64,000 nucleotides of DNA from Hymenobacter monticola. GTDB lineage: Bacteria > Bacteroidota > Bacteroidia > Cytophagales > Hymenobacteraceae. The stretch lies in NCBI RefSeq assembly GCF_022811645.1, contig NZ_CP094534.1, positions 372,001 to 436,000 on the forward strand, given 5' to 3'. Of the stretch, positions 20,398 to 28,450 are shown in pieces (positions within the stretch are counted from its first letter, which is position 1; each line of letters begins with the position of its first letter). Under the pieces are notes generated by a model. It made no database searches. It worked only from the letters and a program-made list of their open reading frames with translations, and had not been told where the DNA came from. Both the position numbers and the translations under genes were made by a program.

Positions 20398-20583
20398 TGT
20401 CATTGCGAGGGCGCAACCCGTGGCAATCCGTCCTGTTCTCAGCGACCAGCCATTTAGTGTGAAAAAGCCCCGGCACTGCGCAGTGCCGGGGCTTTCTGGC
20501 TTAAGAAAGGCTCTGGTTTTGACAAGACAGATTGCCGCGCTTCATCTCTGCTTGATGCGCAGAATGTTTCGCTCGCAATGACA
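20398..20583. mobile_element. Family A palindromic element, gene-less copy
   Basis: The ends are inverted repeats TGTCATTGCGAG and CTCGCAATGACA. The left 60 bases share nearly all their sequence with the inverted repeats around the GIY-YIG pseudogene at 32580-33008 (GGCAATCCGTCCTGTTCTC, then AGCGACCA). The right arm is a diverged complement. A strong hairpin lies inside. The element fills the space between two convergent genes, 16 bases from one stop and 10 from the other, and no coding sequence remains. It looks like a non-autonomous (MITE-like) member. Confidence 0.7.
20464..20495. terminator. Terminator-like hairpin inside the family A element
   Basis: Perfect 16-base arms (AAAGCCCCGGCACTGC and complement) with no unpaired loop bases. 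It stands between the convergent histidine kinase and FUSC genes and can serve both. Confidence 0.75.
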
Positions 20584-20593
20584 GATGGCGCCC

Positions 20594-22735
20594 CTATTTC
20601 AACAGCACCTCCGTCACCTTCCCAATATCCCCGCTCACCTTCTGCAGAAACACCAGTTGCTCCAGCAGCGACCGGTCGTCGGCATCGGCGGGCACGGCGG
20701 ACTCGGTGGGGGGCAGCTCGGGGCTGGGCTCGATGGAAGCGGGGGCAATGCGGGTCAGGCTTTTTTGCAGCGCGGCGGCGGCGCTGGTGAGGGCGCGGCG
20801 GCCCTCGGCGGCGAAGGGCGGCACGGCGGGCGCGGCCTCGCGCAGGGTGCCGGTGAGGGCGGCGATGTTGGACGACAGAATGTGGTTCAGCACCACGAAT
20901 TCGTGGGTTTCGGCGGGGCGGTGCTGCTTGCTCTTGGGCTCGGTGAGCATGCGCTGGAAGGCGGCCGCGAGGTTGGCCCCGCTCACGTACACGTTCTTGC
21001 GCAGCAGGCGGTACTCGTGCGGCGGCAGCGGGCGGCCGGCCAGGCGGTTGGCCAGTTGGCGCAGGTAGGCCAGGTTGGCCCGCAGGGCAGCGGCCATGTA
21101 GTCGGTCAGTTGCTCCGACTCCCAGCTCGGAAACAGGAAATAGCCGGCCGAAAACGCAATGGCGCAGCCCATGAGCGTGTCCACGATGCGCTCTTCGGCC
21201 ACCCCGATGTAGCTCAGCCCCAGAAAGCTGAACAGGATGAGCAGGTAGGCCGTCAGGAATATCACCGTGGCCAGGTACACGGTGCGCTGGAAGCTGTAGG
21301 CCACCACCATGAACACCACGAGGATGGCAAAGCGCACCTCCGTCCAGGGCAAAGCCCACAGGATGGCTGCCCCCAGCGCCCCGCCCGCCAGCGTGCCAAT
21401 GATGCGCTCCTGGTTGCGCTGGCGCGTGAGGCTGAAACCGGGCTTGAGCATGATGGTCACGGTCATCAGAATCCAGTAGTTGTGCTGGCCGTGCCAGAGG
21501 CTTTCGGCCAGCCCGAAGGCCACGAGGCAGGCCACCGTCATGCGCACGGAATGGCGAAACACGCTCGATTTGAGCGTAAAATTCTGGCGCAGGGCCTGCA
21601 CCTCAATTTCCTGGTGGGCCACAAAGCGGGTGTGCTCGGCGGCGCGGCTGGGCACGGCGGCCGCGGCCTGGCTCTCATCAAAGTAGCGGCGGATGTTGCC
21701 GATGCGTCGGATGATGTCGCGCAGGTTCACCAGTATTTTTTTCAGCACCCGGGTATGGCCGTCCGCCTCGCTGTCGAGGGCGCTGATGCGGGCCTGCAGG
21801 CGCAGCCACTCGTCGCTGAGGTCGGGGCCCGTGCCGTCGTAGGGCCGGTTGGCCTGAATGGCCACGCCGAGGTGGTCGAGCTCGGTGGCGATGTGGCGGA
21901 TGAGGGTAGAGATATAGGGCAGCACGCCGCTCTGGCCAAAGCTGGCGCGCACGGCGGCGTAGTCGTAGTAGCCGGCCGTCACCCGCTCGTAGAGGTCCAC
22001 GGTTTCGACGAAGGTGAGCACCAGGCGGCGGCCGGTGCTGGTGGTTTCGTTCACAATCTGGCGGGTGCGAAACAGAATGTCGCGCGCGGCCTCCTGCTTT
22101 TCGTTCACCACCACCTGCTGGGCCACCAGCTCGCGGTAGTCTTCATCGAGGGCGGTGGCGGGGTTGTAGAACTTGGCTTTTAGCTCCAGAAAGCGGGCCA
22201 GGGCGTGAATGCACTCGCCCAGCGCCTGCTGGGCCGGCCGGTAGGGCAGCACCTGGTAGGCCACCATGGCCAGGCCCGCGTACCACAACCCACCCAGCAG
22301 CAGCAGGCCCGCGTGGGGCAGCGCCTCGGCCAGCGCGGGCGGGTGGGCCAGCATCAGCACCACGTTCAGCAGGCCGGCGGTGCCCACCGCCCCGGCCCGC
22401 GCCCCCCAAACCAGCAGCATGGTGCAGCCGAAGCTGAGCAAGCCCACCTCCAGGCCCAGCAGCCACACGCTGCTGGCCGCCACGCTGGTGAGCAGGGCTG
22501 TGAGCAGCACCATGCCCAGCGCCGCCAGCATGCCGTTGCGACGGTGGGCGGCGGGGCCGGGCGTGTCGGTCACGCTCACGCACACGGCGCCGGTCGAGAT
22601 GGTGAGACCCAACTCAAAATGCCCCCACTGCGCCAGCAGCAGCGCCGGCAGCAGGATGGACACCGTGGTGCGCACGCCATCGGAAAAGTGCTGCCCGGAC
22701 AGGAAATAGCTGATGCGGCGGGAGTAGGTGTTCAT
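20594..22735 (-). CDS. FUSC family inner-membrane transporter (YccS/YhfK type)
   Basis: A 713-residue protein with the duplicated FUSC architecture: an N-terminal block of about six transmembrane helices (about 25-185), a large cytoplasmic helical domain (about 190-375), a second membrane block (about 390-520, with the motif WILMTVTIMLKPGFSLTRQR typical of the family), and a C-terminal cytoplasmic tail. Relatives are proposed aromatic acid or toxic-compound exporters, though transport is shown for few. ATG 22735 is chosen; the open frame to 22837 runs into a palindromic repeat. It has no obvious partner subunits nearby. Confidence 0.85.
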   Translation of the reverse strand: MNTYSRRISYFLSGQHFSDGVRTTVSILLPALLLAQWGHFELGLTISTGAVCVSVTDTPGPAAHRRNGMLAALGMVLLTALLTSVAASSVWLLGLEVGLLSFGCTMLLVWGARAGAVGTAGLLNVVLMLAHPPALAEALPHAGLLLLGGLWYAGLAMVAYQVLPYRPAQQALGECIHALARFLELKAKFYNPATALDEDYRELVAQQVVVNEKQEAARDILFRTRQIVNETTSTGRRLVLTFVETVDLYERVTAGYYDYAAVRASFGQSGVLPYISTLIRHIATELDHLGVAIQANRPYDGTGPDLSDEWLRLQARISALDSEADGHTRVLKKILVNLRDIIRRIGNIRRYFDESQAAAAVPSRAAEHTRFVAHQEIEVQALRQNFTLKSSVFRHSVRMTVACLVAFGLAESLWHGQHNYWILMTVTIMLKPGFSLTRQRNQERIIGTLAGGALGAAILWALPWTEVRFAILVVFMVVAYSFQRTVYLATVIFLTAYLLILFSFLGLSYIGVAEERIVDTLMGCAIAFSAGYFLFPSWESEQLTDYMAAALRANLAYLRQLANRLAGRPLPPHEYRLLRKNVYVSGANLAAAFQRMLTEPKSKQHRPAETHEFVVLNHILSSNIAALTGTLREAAPAVPPFAAEGRRALTSAAAALQKSLTRIAPASIEPSPELPPTESAVPADADDRSLLEQLVFLQKVSGDIGKVTEVLLK

Positions 22736-22829
22736 TCGAAAAAAGCGCGGACTGGCTGCGAATAAACGGGAAGCTCGGCAAAATGGGTTGGGGGCGGACC
22801 AGATTCCGGCCGAATGGCTGAGCACCTGA

Positions 22830-22920
22830 AACGTCATGTCGAGCGCAGCCGGGGCATCATGCGCGCGGTGGCAATTAGTTTCCCGTGGCGAGATGCCTCG
22901 GCTGCGCTCGGCATGACGTT
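22830..22920. repeat. Family B palindromic repeat, copy 1
   Basis: Inverted repeat with ends AACGTCATG and CATGACGTT, and inner stem GAGCGCAGCC with GGCTGCGCTC. It starts 35 bases after the stop of the downstream lipoprotein gene. A relative with different stem sequence but the same pairing lies at 24603-24706. Confidence 0.85.
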
Positions 22921-22955
22921 CTAATCTTATCAGTGCTTCCCGCTCCCTGCCGGCG

Positions 22956-23240
22956 CTACAGCGTGGTTGTTTGGGGCGGGCCGTCCTCGCCGCTATCCAC
23001 TCCGGAGTCGCCTTCGTCCTCGTACACGGCGTTTTCCAGGTCGTCGACGCAGGTTTCGAGTTGGGCTACCTCTTCTTCTTTTTCGGCGAGTTGCTGGCGC
23101 AGGGCGGCCAGCTCACGGGCCTGCTGCTGCTGGATGGCTTCGAGCTGGGCCAGGCGTTGCTGGTCGGCCTGGCAGGCGGGCAGGGCCAGTAGCCCGCCGC
23201 CAGCAATCAGGCAGAAAAAGAAGGGCCTTGTGCTTTTCAT
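22956..23240 (-). CDS. Small lipoprotein with coiled coil
   Basis: A 94-residue protein with a lipoprotein signal (ALPAC, lipidated C23), a long heptad-repeat helix (about 27-75, rich in Gln, Leu and Glu) and an acidic Asp/Glu/Gly tail. It resembles Lpp-like or envelope-tethering lipoproteins in layout only; no family was recognised. ATG 23240 is chosen over an upstream ATG at 23258 because it begins the charged n-region of the signal. It lies directly downstream of a broken small gene on the same strand. Confidence 0.65.
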   Translation of the reverse strand: MKSTRPFFFCLIAGGGLLALPACQADQQRLAQLEAIQQQQARELAALRQQLAEKEEEVAQLETCVDDLENAVYEDEGDSGVDSGEDGPPQTTTL

Positions 23241-23250
23241 ACGCTCAAAA

Positions 23251-23569
23251 TTACGCACGCCCTAGCTGGCTACGCCGGGCCAGCCGGCCATCCTTTTTGA
23301 AAAGCTCGCTGCCGGCCCCGTCCGACAACTCCGGGGCTTCCACGTCGCTGCCATTCAACGTTGGTGCTTCCTCAATAATGAGGGGGCTCTCGGCGGGCAC
23401 AGTCAGCGTAGTGAAAACCGTAGCCGCTGTATTCCCGCAACGCCACCCGGCACTGGCTGATTTGCACGGCCAGGGCCGGGTTTGGGCAGCCTTCGGCAAT
23501 GCTCCGTAGCAAGGCCGCTTCCAGTTCGTTGGGCCAATTGTTAATTGGCTCTGGCGCAGATGCACACAC
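23251..23569 (-). pseudogene. Broken small cytoplasmic protein (frameshift)
   Basis: From ATG 23569 the frame reads a plausible small protein (NNWPNELEAALLRSIAEGCP, then QISQCRVALREYSGYGF). It then runs into a stop, while a second frame takes up a continuous protein-like sequence (TTLTVPAESPLIIEEAP, then GSELFKKDGRL) to 23251. Proteins I recall with the order REY.G.GFyt.l.vp followed by HGAG..LFV.DGRL.mLE support joining the two. The change occurs near 23410 at a TTTTC run. The C-terminus also lacks the expected last motif. Function unknown. Confidence 0.5.
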
Positions 23570-23680
23570 GGCAAGGAACTTAGGTGTTGTTAGACCGTGG
23601 GCACCTTCCCGGACCCTGCGGCCAGCAGCCAGTCTTCACCGGCACAGATGAGGCGGTGGCAGCGGCGCGGGCCGCCTGCG

Positions 23681-24571
23681 CTAGCGGTGCAAGTCCTCCT
23701 GCACGGGCAGGGTGTAGAACTCGCCGCAGCTCAGGATGTGCACGCGCAGGTCACGGATGGTGATGGCCTCGCCCGACTGGATGCGGTGAATGTTGGTATC
23801 GGTGCAGTCCTGACCGTCGACCACCGTCACCACGCCGCTGCCGATAACTTCGAGCTCGCGCCCGTCGCGGATAACCACGGCCGTGTCCTCTTCCAGGCCC
23901 AAGCCGATGCAGCCGGGGTTGGTGGCAATAATCTGGGCCATGCGAATGATGCGGCCCCGCGCCACAAAGTGCGTGTCGATGGCCACGTCGTGCACAAACT
24001 GCAGGCCAGTCGTGACGTGGATTTCGTCCTTTAGCATGCCCTGGTTGTCGCGGCCCTGGTAAATCATGGGCGTGCTCATGGCGGCGGCGCCAGCGCTGGT
24101 GCCCGCAATTACAATTTCGTCGTGCGTGAACCGCTCCTTGAGGCGCTTCAGCCAGGGCGTGCCGCCCAGCAAGGCCGTGAGGCGCAGCTGGTCGCCGCCC
24201 GTGAACATAAAGCCGTCGGCCTCCTCCATCTGGCGCAGGGCTTCTTCCCCGTGCCCTTGCTCACGCGTTTGCAGGTCGAGCACCTCCACGCGCCCCGCGC
24301 CCAGGCTGTTGAACAGCTCCACGTAGTCGCGGGCGGCCTCCTCGGGCTCCTGCGAGGCAATGGGCAGCACCAGAATGTTTTTGCTTCCCTTCACCTCATC
24401 CACGAAGCGGCGCAGAATGGAATCCGGGGCACTGTTGGCCTCGTCCTCAAGGCCGGGGCGGGGCGATTTATCCTCGTGCCCGCCAATGGCGATGAGGACG
24501 CCCTTGGGGGGCAGACAGGTAGATTCGGTTTCCGTTTTTTTAGGATGGGGTTTGGTTTTGCGGGAAGGCAT
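23681..24571 (-). CDS. Cyanophycinase-like peptidase (family S51)
   Basis: A 296-residue cytoplasmic peptidase of the S51 fold. The core holds GVLIAIGGHED, a central FMFTGGDQLRLT strand, the nucleophile elbow AGTSAGAAAMS with S159, and conserved GLGLEEDTAVVI. Family members hydrolyse beta-aspartyl bonds in cyanophycin or in dipeptides. No cyanophycin synthetase or isoaspartyl dipeptidase gene lies near, so the substrate could be imported polymer or isoaspartyl peptides. The first 25 residues are charged and disordered. ATG 24571 is chosen; the frame to 24625 enters a palindromic repeat. It is monocistronic as far as can be seen. Confidence 0.85.
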   Translation of the reverse strand: MPSRKTKPHPKKTETESTCLPPKGVLIAIGGHEDKSPRPGLEDEANSAPDSILRRFVDEVKGSKNILVLPIASQEPEEAARDYVELFNSLGAGRVEVLDLQTREQGHGEEALRQMEEADGFMFTGGDQLRLTALLGGTPWLKRLKERFTHDEIVIAGTSAGAAAMSTPMIYQGRDNQGMLKDEIHVTTGLQFVHDVAIDTHFVARGRIIRMAQIIATNPGCIGLGLEEDTAVVIRDGRELEVIGSGVVTVVDGQDCTDTNIHRIQSGEAITIRDLRVHILSCGEFYTLPVQEDLHR

Positions 24572-24602
24572 GGGAAAGGAAGGATGTATGGGTGGGAATG
24601 GA

Positions 24603-24706
24603 AACGTCGTGCCGCGCGGAGCCAAGGCATCTCACGTGCTATAGTGCCTGAACCGATTGGTTTACTGCCGCACGCGAGATGCCTCGGCTCCGCGCGGCAC
24701 GACGTT
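24603..24706. repeat. Family B palindromic repeat, copy 2
   Basis: Ends AACGTCGTG and CACGACGTT; inner stem CCGCGCGGAGCC with GGCTCCGCGCGG. Compared with 22830-22920 both sides of the stem have changed together. It lies 23 bases past the stop of the FAD/Rieske gene. Confidence 0.85.
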
Positions 24707-24729
24707 CCGTAGGTTTTTGCAATTTCTAC

Positions 24730-26304
24730 TTATGCCGGAGCCAGGCCGCTGGCGGCGGGGCCATTCAGCAGTTCGCCCAGCGCCGTGAAGCGGGAGCCGT
24801 GGCAGGGGCAGTCCCAGCTTTTTTCGAGGTTGTTCCAATGCACCACGCAGCCCAGGTGCGGGCATATGGCCGAGCACTCGTGGGTGGTGCCCTGGTTGTC
24901 TTTGTACACGGCCACCTTGCTCAGGCCGCGGCGTAGCACAGCCCCCTCCCCCACCGGGATTTCCTCGGTGGTTTTCACGTCGCCGCCGGTCAGCAGGTCG
25001 GTATACTCGAAGGCCACGTTCACGTTTTCCTTGATGAACTCCAGGGCGCTTTCGGGCTTCGCCGTGATGCGGCCCGGGTCGTACAACTCAGCCCAGGGAT
25101 TGGGCCGGCCCTGAATAAGGTCCGTAATAATCATCGGGCCCAGCGTGCCGTGCGTCATGCCGTGGCCCGAGTCGCCGGTGATGATGAACACGTTGTCGGA
25201 ATCGAGTGGGTTGCGGCCGGCGTAGGCAAGCCCGTCCTGCGGCTCCATCACCTGGCCCGACCAACGGTAGTCGAAGTCCTTCACCATCGGGAAACGGTCG
25301 CGGGTCCACTCCTCCAGGCAGCGCAGGCGGGCTTCGGGGTGCTCGTCCTGGCCGGTTTTGTGGTCTTCGCCGCCCACTATCAGCAGGTCGTAGTTGGCCG
25401 CGCCGCCGCGGGGGCCGGCTTCCACTTCCTGCAGGCGCACGTAGTGGTAGGGGTCGGCCGTGTCCCAGTACAGGGCTTTCGTGATGCTGCCTTTCGGCAC
25501 GCGGGCGGCCACCACGTAGGTGCGGTAGGCGGCCTGCTTGGTGTGCATCACCACCCGGTCGTTGAAGGGCGAGTTGGTGGCTACCACAATGCCTTTGCGG
25601 GCCTTCACCTCGGCGCCGTCGGCGGTGAGTACGCGGGCGTTGGCCCCGCCGTGCACCTCACTCACGCGGGTATTGGTATGAATGCGCCCCCCTTTTTTGG
25701 TGATGGCGGCGGTGAGGCCCACTAGGTATTTGAGGATGTGAAACTGGCCCTGCGCTGGAAACTTCAGGCACTCGCCGGGCTCAAAGCCGGTGGTGCCGGC
25801 CTCGGAGAGGTGTTCTACTTTGGTAAGGCCCGCGCGGTGGGCGGCTTCCAACTCCTGGCTCAGTTCCTTGCTGCTGCCGTTGGCGGGCAGGAACAGGTAG
25901 CCATCGAGGCGGGTGAAGTCGCAGTCAATTTTCTCTTTTTTGACAATGCCCTCAATCGCGGCAATGGCCGTGGTGTGGCTGTCGGCGGCCAGGCGGGCGC
26001 CTTCCTGCCCAAACAGGTTTTCGAGGGTGGTGTACCGGTCGTCGAGGGCGTTGGAGAGGTGAGCGGTGGTGCGGCCGGTTTCGCCGCTGGCCAGCTCGCC
26101 GTCTTCGAGCAGCAGCACGTCGAGGCCCTCGCGCGTCAGCAGGTAGGCCGTGGTGAGGCCGGCGATGCCGCCGCCCACTATCACCACATCGGCCGAGGCG
26201 TTTTCGGTGAGGGGCTCGAAGGTGGGCAAGGTGGGCGCGGTGCCAAACCACGAAGTGGTGGTGGTGCCGGAGGTGCGGGCGGGATTGGGAAACTTATTGG
26301 GCAT
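24730..26304 (-). CDS. FAD-dependent oxidoreductase with C-terminal Rieske domain
   Basis: A 524-residue protein. The N-terminal part is a DAO-type flavoprotein with the dinucleotide motif VIVGGGIAGL (G44-G49) and the following acidic strand end; the C-terminal part (about 440-524) is a Rieske [2Fe-2S] domain with C481-P-H483 and C499-P-C-H502. The same fusion is known from Bacillus YhfW. It probably oxidises an amine or deoxygenated substrate and passes electrons through the iron-sulfur cluster; substrate unknown. There is no Tat or Sec signal, so it is cytoplasmic. No partner ferredoxin or reductase lies next to it. Confidence 0.88.
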   Translation of the reverse strand: MPNKFPNPARTSGTTTTSWFGTAPTLPTFEPLTENASADVVIVGGGIAGLTTAYLLTREGLDVLLLEDGELASGETGRTTAHLSNALDDRYTTLENLFGQEGARLAADSHTTAIAAIEGIVKKEKIDCDFTRLDGYLFLPANGSSKELSQELEAAHRAGLTKVEHLSEAGTTGFEPGECLKFPAQGQFHILKYLVGLTAAITKKGGRIHTNTRVSEVHGGANARVLTADGAEVKARKGIVVATNSPFNDRVVMHTKQAAYRTYVVAARVPKGSITKALYWDTADPYHYVRLQEVEAGPRGGAANYDLLIVGGEDHKTGQDEHPEARLRCLEEWTRDRFPMVKDFDYRWSGQVMEPQDGLAYAGRNPLDSDNVFIITGDSGHGMTHGTLGPMIITDLIQGRPNPWAELYDPGRITAKPESALEFIKENVNVAFEYTDLLTGGDVKTTEEIPVGEGAVLRRGLSKVAVYKDNQGTTHECSAICPHLGCVVHWNNLEKSWDCPCHGSRFTALGELLNGPAASGLAPA

Positions 26305-26505
26305 AGCGGAAAGGAAAAAGGCGTTTCCTTCTTACGCCCGGCCCGGCAGCAGCGTTAGGTTGAGCTTACTCGGCCGAGCGCTGAAATAGCCGTTTCCAGC
26401 CTATGGACGGGCTTTTTGCGCTTCCCGGCTGGCTGCCCCACCGAAAAGTGTGGGCCTCAACCGATACGGCCACGGTAAGCGGTGCATTGAGGCATGAAAA
26501 TTGTC

Positions 26506-26536
26506 GTTGCTTAAACGTTTATTGTGGCTAATTTGC
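26506..26536 (+). promoter_or_regulatory. Possible Bacteroidota-type promoter of the type B T9SS gene
   Basis: GTTG at 26506-26509, a 19-base spacer, and TAATTTGC at 26529-26536 approximate TTTG-N19-TAnnTTTG. It lies about 70 bases before the ATG at 26604. The remainder of the gap 26305-26603 holds nothing recognisable. Confidence 0.4.
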
Positions 26537-26603
26537 CCCCAGGTAGCCAGGTAACTGACTATTTTCTTCACCACCCCTTCATTCTTTCACCCCTCATCAC
26601 CCA

Positions 26604-28376
26604 ATGAGAACAAAAATTACGCAACTGGCCTTCCTTCTCGCCCTGCTGGGCCCGGGAGCGCTGCGCACCGCCCAGGCGCAAACCGTGTATGTGCCGGCTA
26701 CCGTAACCGGCTACAACGCCGACGTGGTGGCCGAAGGCATCACCACAGGCCCTAATGCCGGCGGCCCCGGCACTGTGGCCAGCCAAACCACCAACACCGT
26801 GGACCGCGGCAACTCGTCGGTGCGCTGGTGCTTTGCCACCACCAACTACCAAAACCCCGCCGGCCAGCGCCCCACCCGCGGCCTGCCGCAGTCGGGCCTC
26901 ATCACCAGCATCAGCACGCCCGGCCTCACCTACCAGATGGGCCCTTTTAGCGGCAACAACTCGCTGCGCATCGACGGCAATGGCTCGGGCACGCTCACGC
27001 TCACCAATCCGCAGCCGTGCAGCGAGGTGATGGTGCTGGCCACCGAAGGCAACGGCAGCAGCGCCCCCAAGTCATTCACCGTTTTCTTCACCGATGGCAG
27101 CCGGGAAGATTTCCCCAACATCGTAGTGCCCGACTGGTTTGGCGGCACCATCACGCCGGCCATCATCGTCGGCAGCCGTGTAAACCGGCCCGACGACGTG
27201 ATTGACAACCAGGCCAACGACCCGCGCATCTACGAGGTGCGCTTGTCGTTGCCCGTAACCGCTTACAGCAAGTCGGTGGAAAGAGTGTTCGTATCTAAGC
27301 AGTCAACCGACCCGGTGCTGAACGTGATGGGCATCAGCCTGGGCTCGAACTGCCTGGGCGTGCCCACCGGCGGCACGGCCGTGGCCAACCCCGCCAGCGT
27401 GTGCCCGGGCCAGCAGGTGGTGCTGGGCCTCACGGGGGCTTCGGCCACGGGCGGCATCACCTACCAGTGGCAGGCCTCCACTGATGGCGGCACCACCTAC
27501 ACCAACATCGGGGGCGCCACCTCCACCTTCTTCACCGTGACGCCCTCGGTGACGACCCGTTACCGGGCGGTGGTGACCTGCCGCCTGCAATCGAGCAACT
27601 CCTCGGCCGTGACCGTGACGGTGCCGCCCACCGTGGCCACGGTGGCCTACCCGGCCGGACCTTTCTGCCAGGGCAACGCCGGCGGCCCCGTCCAGACGGT
27701 GACGCCCACCAGCTTTACCCCCATGGGCGGCACCTTCACCAGCGCCGCGGGCCTGGTGCTCAACGCCGCCACCGGCGCCGTGAACCTGACGGCCTCCACG
27801 TCGGGTACCTACACCGTGACCTACACCATTCCGAACTCCTGCCAGGCCGTGGCCACCACGTCCATCACGCTGGTGCGCACGGTGGCCGCGCTGGCCTACC
27901 CGGCCAGCACCTACTGCCGGGTGGGCAGCAGCGGCGCGCCCACGTTCCAGCCGGCGGGCGGCACGTTCACAGCCACGCCGGCCGGGCTGGCCCTCAACGC
28001 CAGCACGGGCCTCATCGACGTGGGCAACTCCACCGCCGGCACCTACACCGTGAGCTACACCAGCAGCGGCGCTTGCCCGGCCACGGCCACCACCTCGCTC
28101 ACGGTGAAAAGCGACGCCGTGCCCAAATTCCCCAACGTACTCACCCCCAACGGCGACGGCCAGAACGAGGAGTTGAAGCTCAGCATCAGCGACGTGACCG
28201 GCTACCGCCTCCGCGTGTTCAACCGCTGGGGCCGCAAGGTATACGAAGGCAACGACGCCGCCAAGGGCTGGAAAGCAGAGGATAACAGCGCCGGCATGTA
28301 CTACTACCAAGTGGAATACACCGACTGCGCCGGCCGTCGACAGGAAAACAAAACCTGGATAGAGGTGGTGAAGTAG
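26604..28376 (+). CDS. Secreted protein with gliding-motility (T9SS type B) C-terminal domain
   Basis: A 590-residue surface protein. A signal peptide (to about AQAQ) is followed by an N-terminal globular domain, an Ig-like domain (about 250-330, QQVVLGLTGAS then YQWQASTDGGTTYTNIGG), two repeated Thr-rich modules that share AYPAGPFC/AYPASTYC, GGTFTS/GGTFTA and GTYTVTYT/GTYTVSYT, and the type B sorting domain (about 505-590) with FPNVLTPNGDGQNEELKL and FNRWGRKVYEG. Type B domains direct export by the T9SS, often of adhesins or SprB-like filaments. It ends at a bidirectional terminator shared with the bestrophin gene. Confidence 0.88.
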   Translation: MRTKITQLAFLLALLGPGALRTAQAQTVYVPATVTGYNADVVAEGITTGPNAGGPGTVASQTTNTVDRGNSSVRWCFATTNYQNPAGQRPTRGLPQSGLITSISTPGLTYQMGPFSGNNSLRIDGNGSGTLTLTNPQPCSEVMVLATEGNGSSAPKSFTVFFTDGSREDFPNIVVPDWFGGTITPAIIVGSRVNRPDDVIDNQANDPRIYEVRLSLPVTAYSKSVERVFVSKQSTDPVLNVMGISLGSNCLGVPTGGTAVANPASVCPGQQVVLGLTGASATGGITYQWQASTDGGTTYTNIGGATSTFFTVTPSVTTRYRAVVTCRLQSSNSSAVTVTVPPTVATVAYPAGPFCQGNAGGPVQTVTPTSFTPMGGTFTSAAGLVLNAATGAVNLTASTSGTYTVTYTIPNSCQAVATTSITLVRTVAALAYPASTYCRVGSSGAPTFQPAGGTFTATPAGLALNASTGLIDVGNSTAGTYTVSYTSSGACPATATTSLTVKSDAVPKFPNVLTPNGDGQNEELKLSISDVTGYRLRVFNRWGRKVYEGNDAAKGWKAEDNSAGMYYYQVEYTDCAGRRQENKTWIEVVK

Positions 28377-28391
28377 AGAACTTCCTCCCTG

Positions 28392-28434
28392 AAAAAAGAA
28401 GACCCCGGAGCGCTGCTTCGGGGTCTTCTTTTTT
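28392..28434. terminator. Bidirectional terminator
   Basis: Arms AAAAAAGAAGACCCCG and CGGGGTCTTCTTTTTT with an 11-base loop between convergent genes. Confidence 0.9.
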
Positions 28435-28450
28435 CAAAGCAGTTGGCTGC

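Noticed and set aside
20585..22183. A 532-codon plus-strand frame opposite the FUSC gene
   Set aside because: Shadow of the real gene; Gly/Gln/His-rich translation without any recognisable motif.
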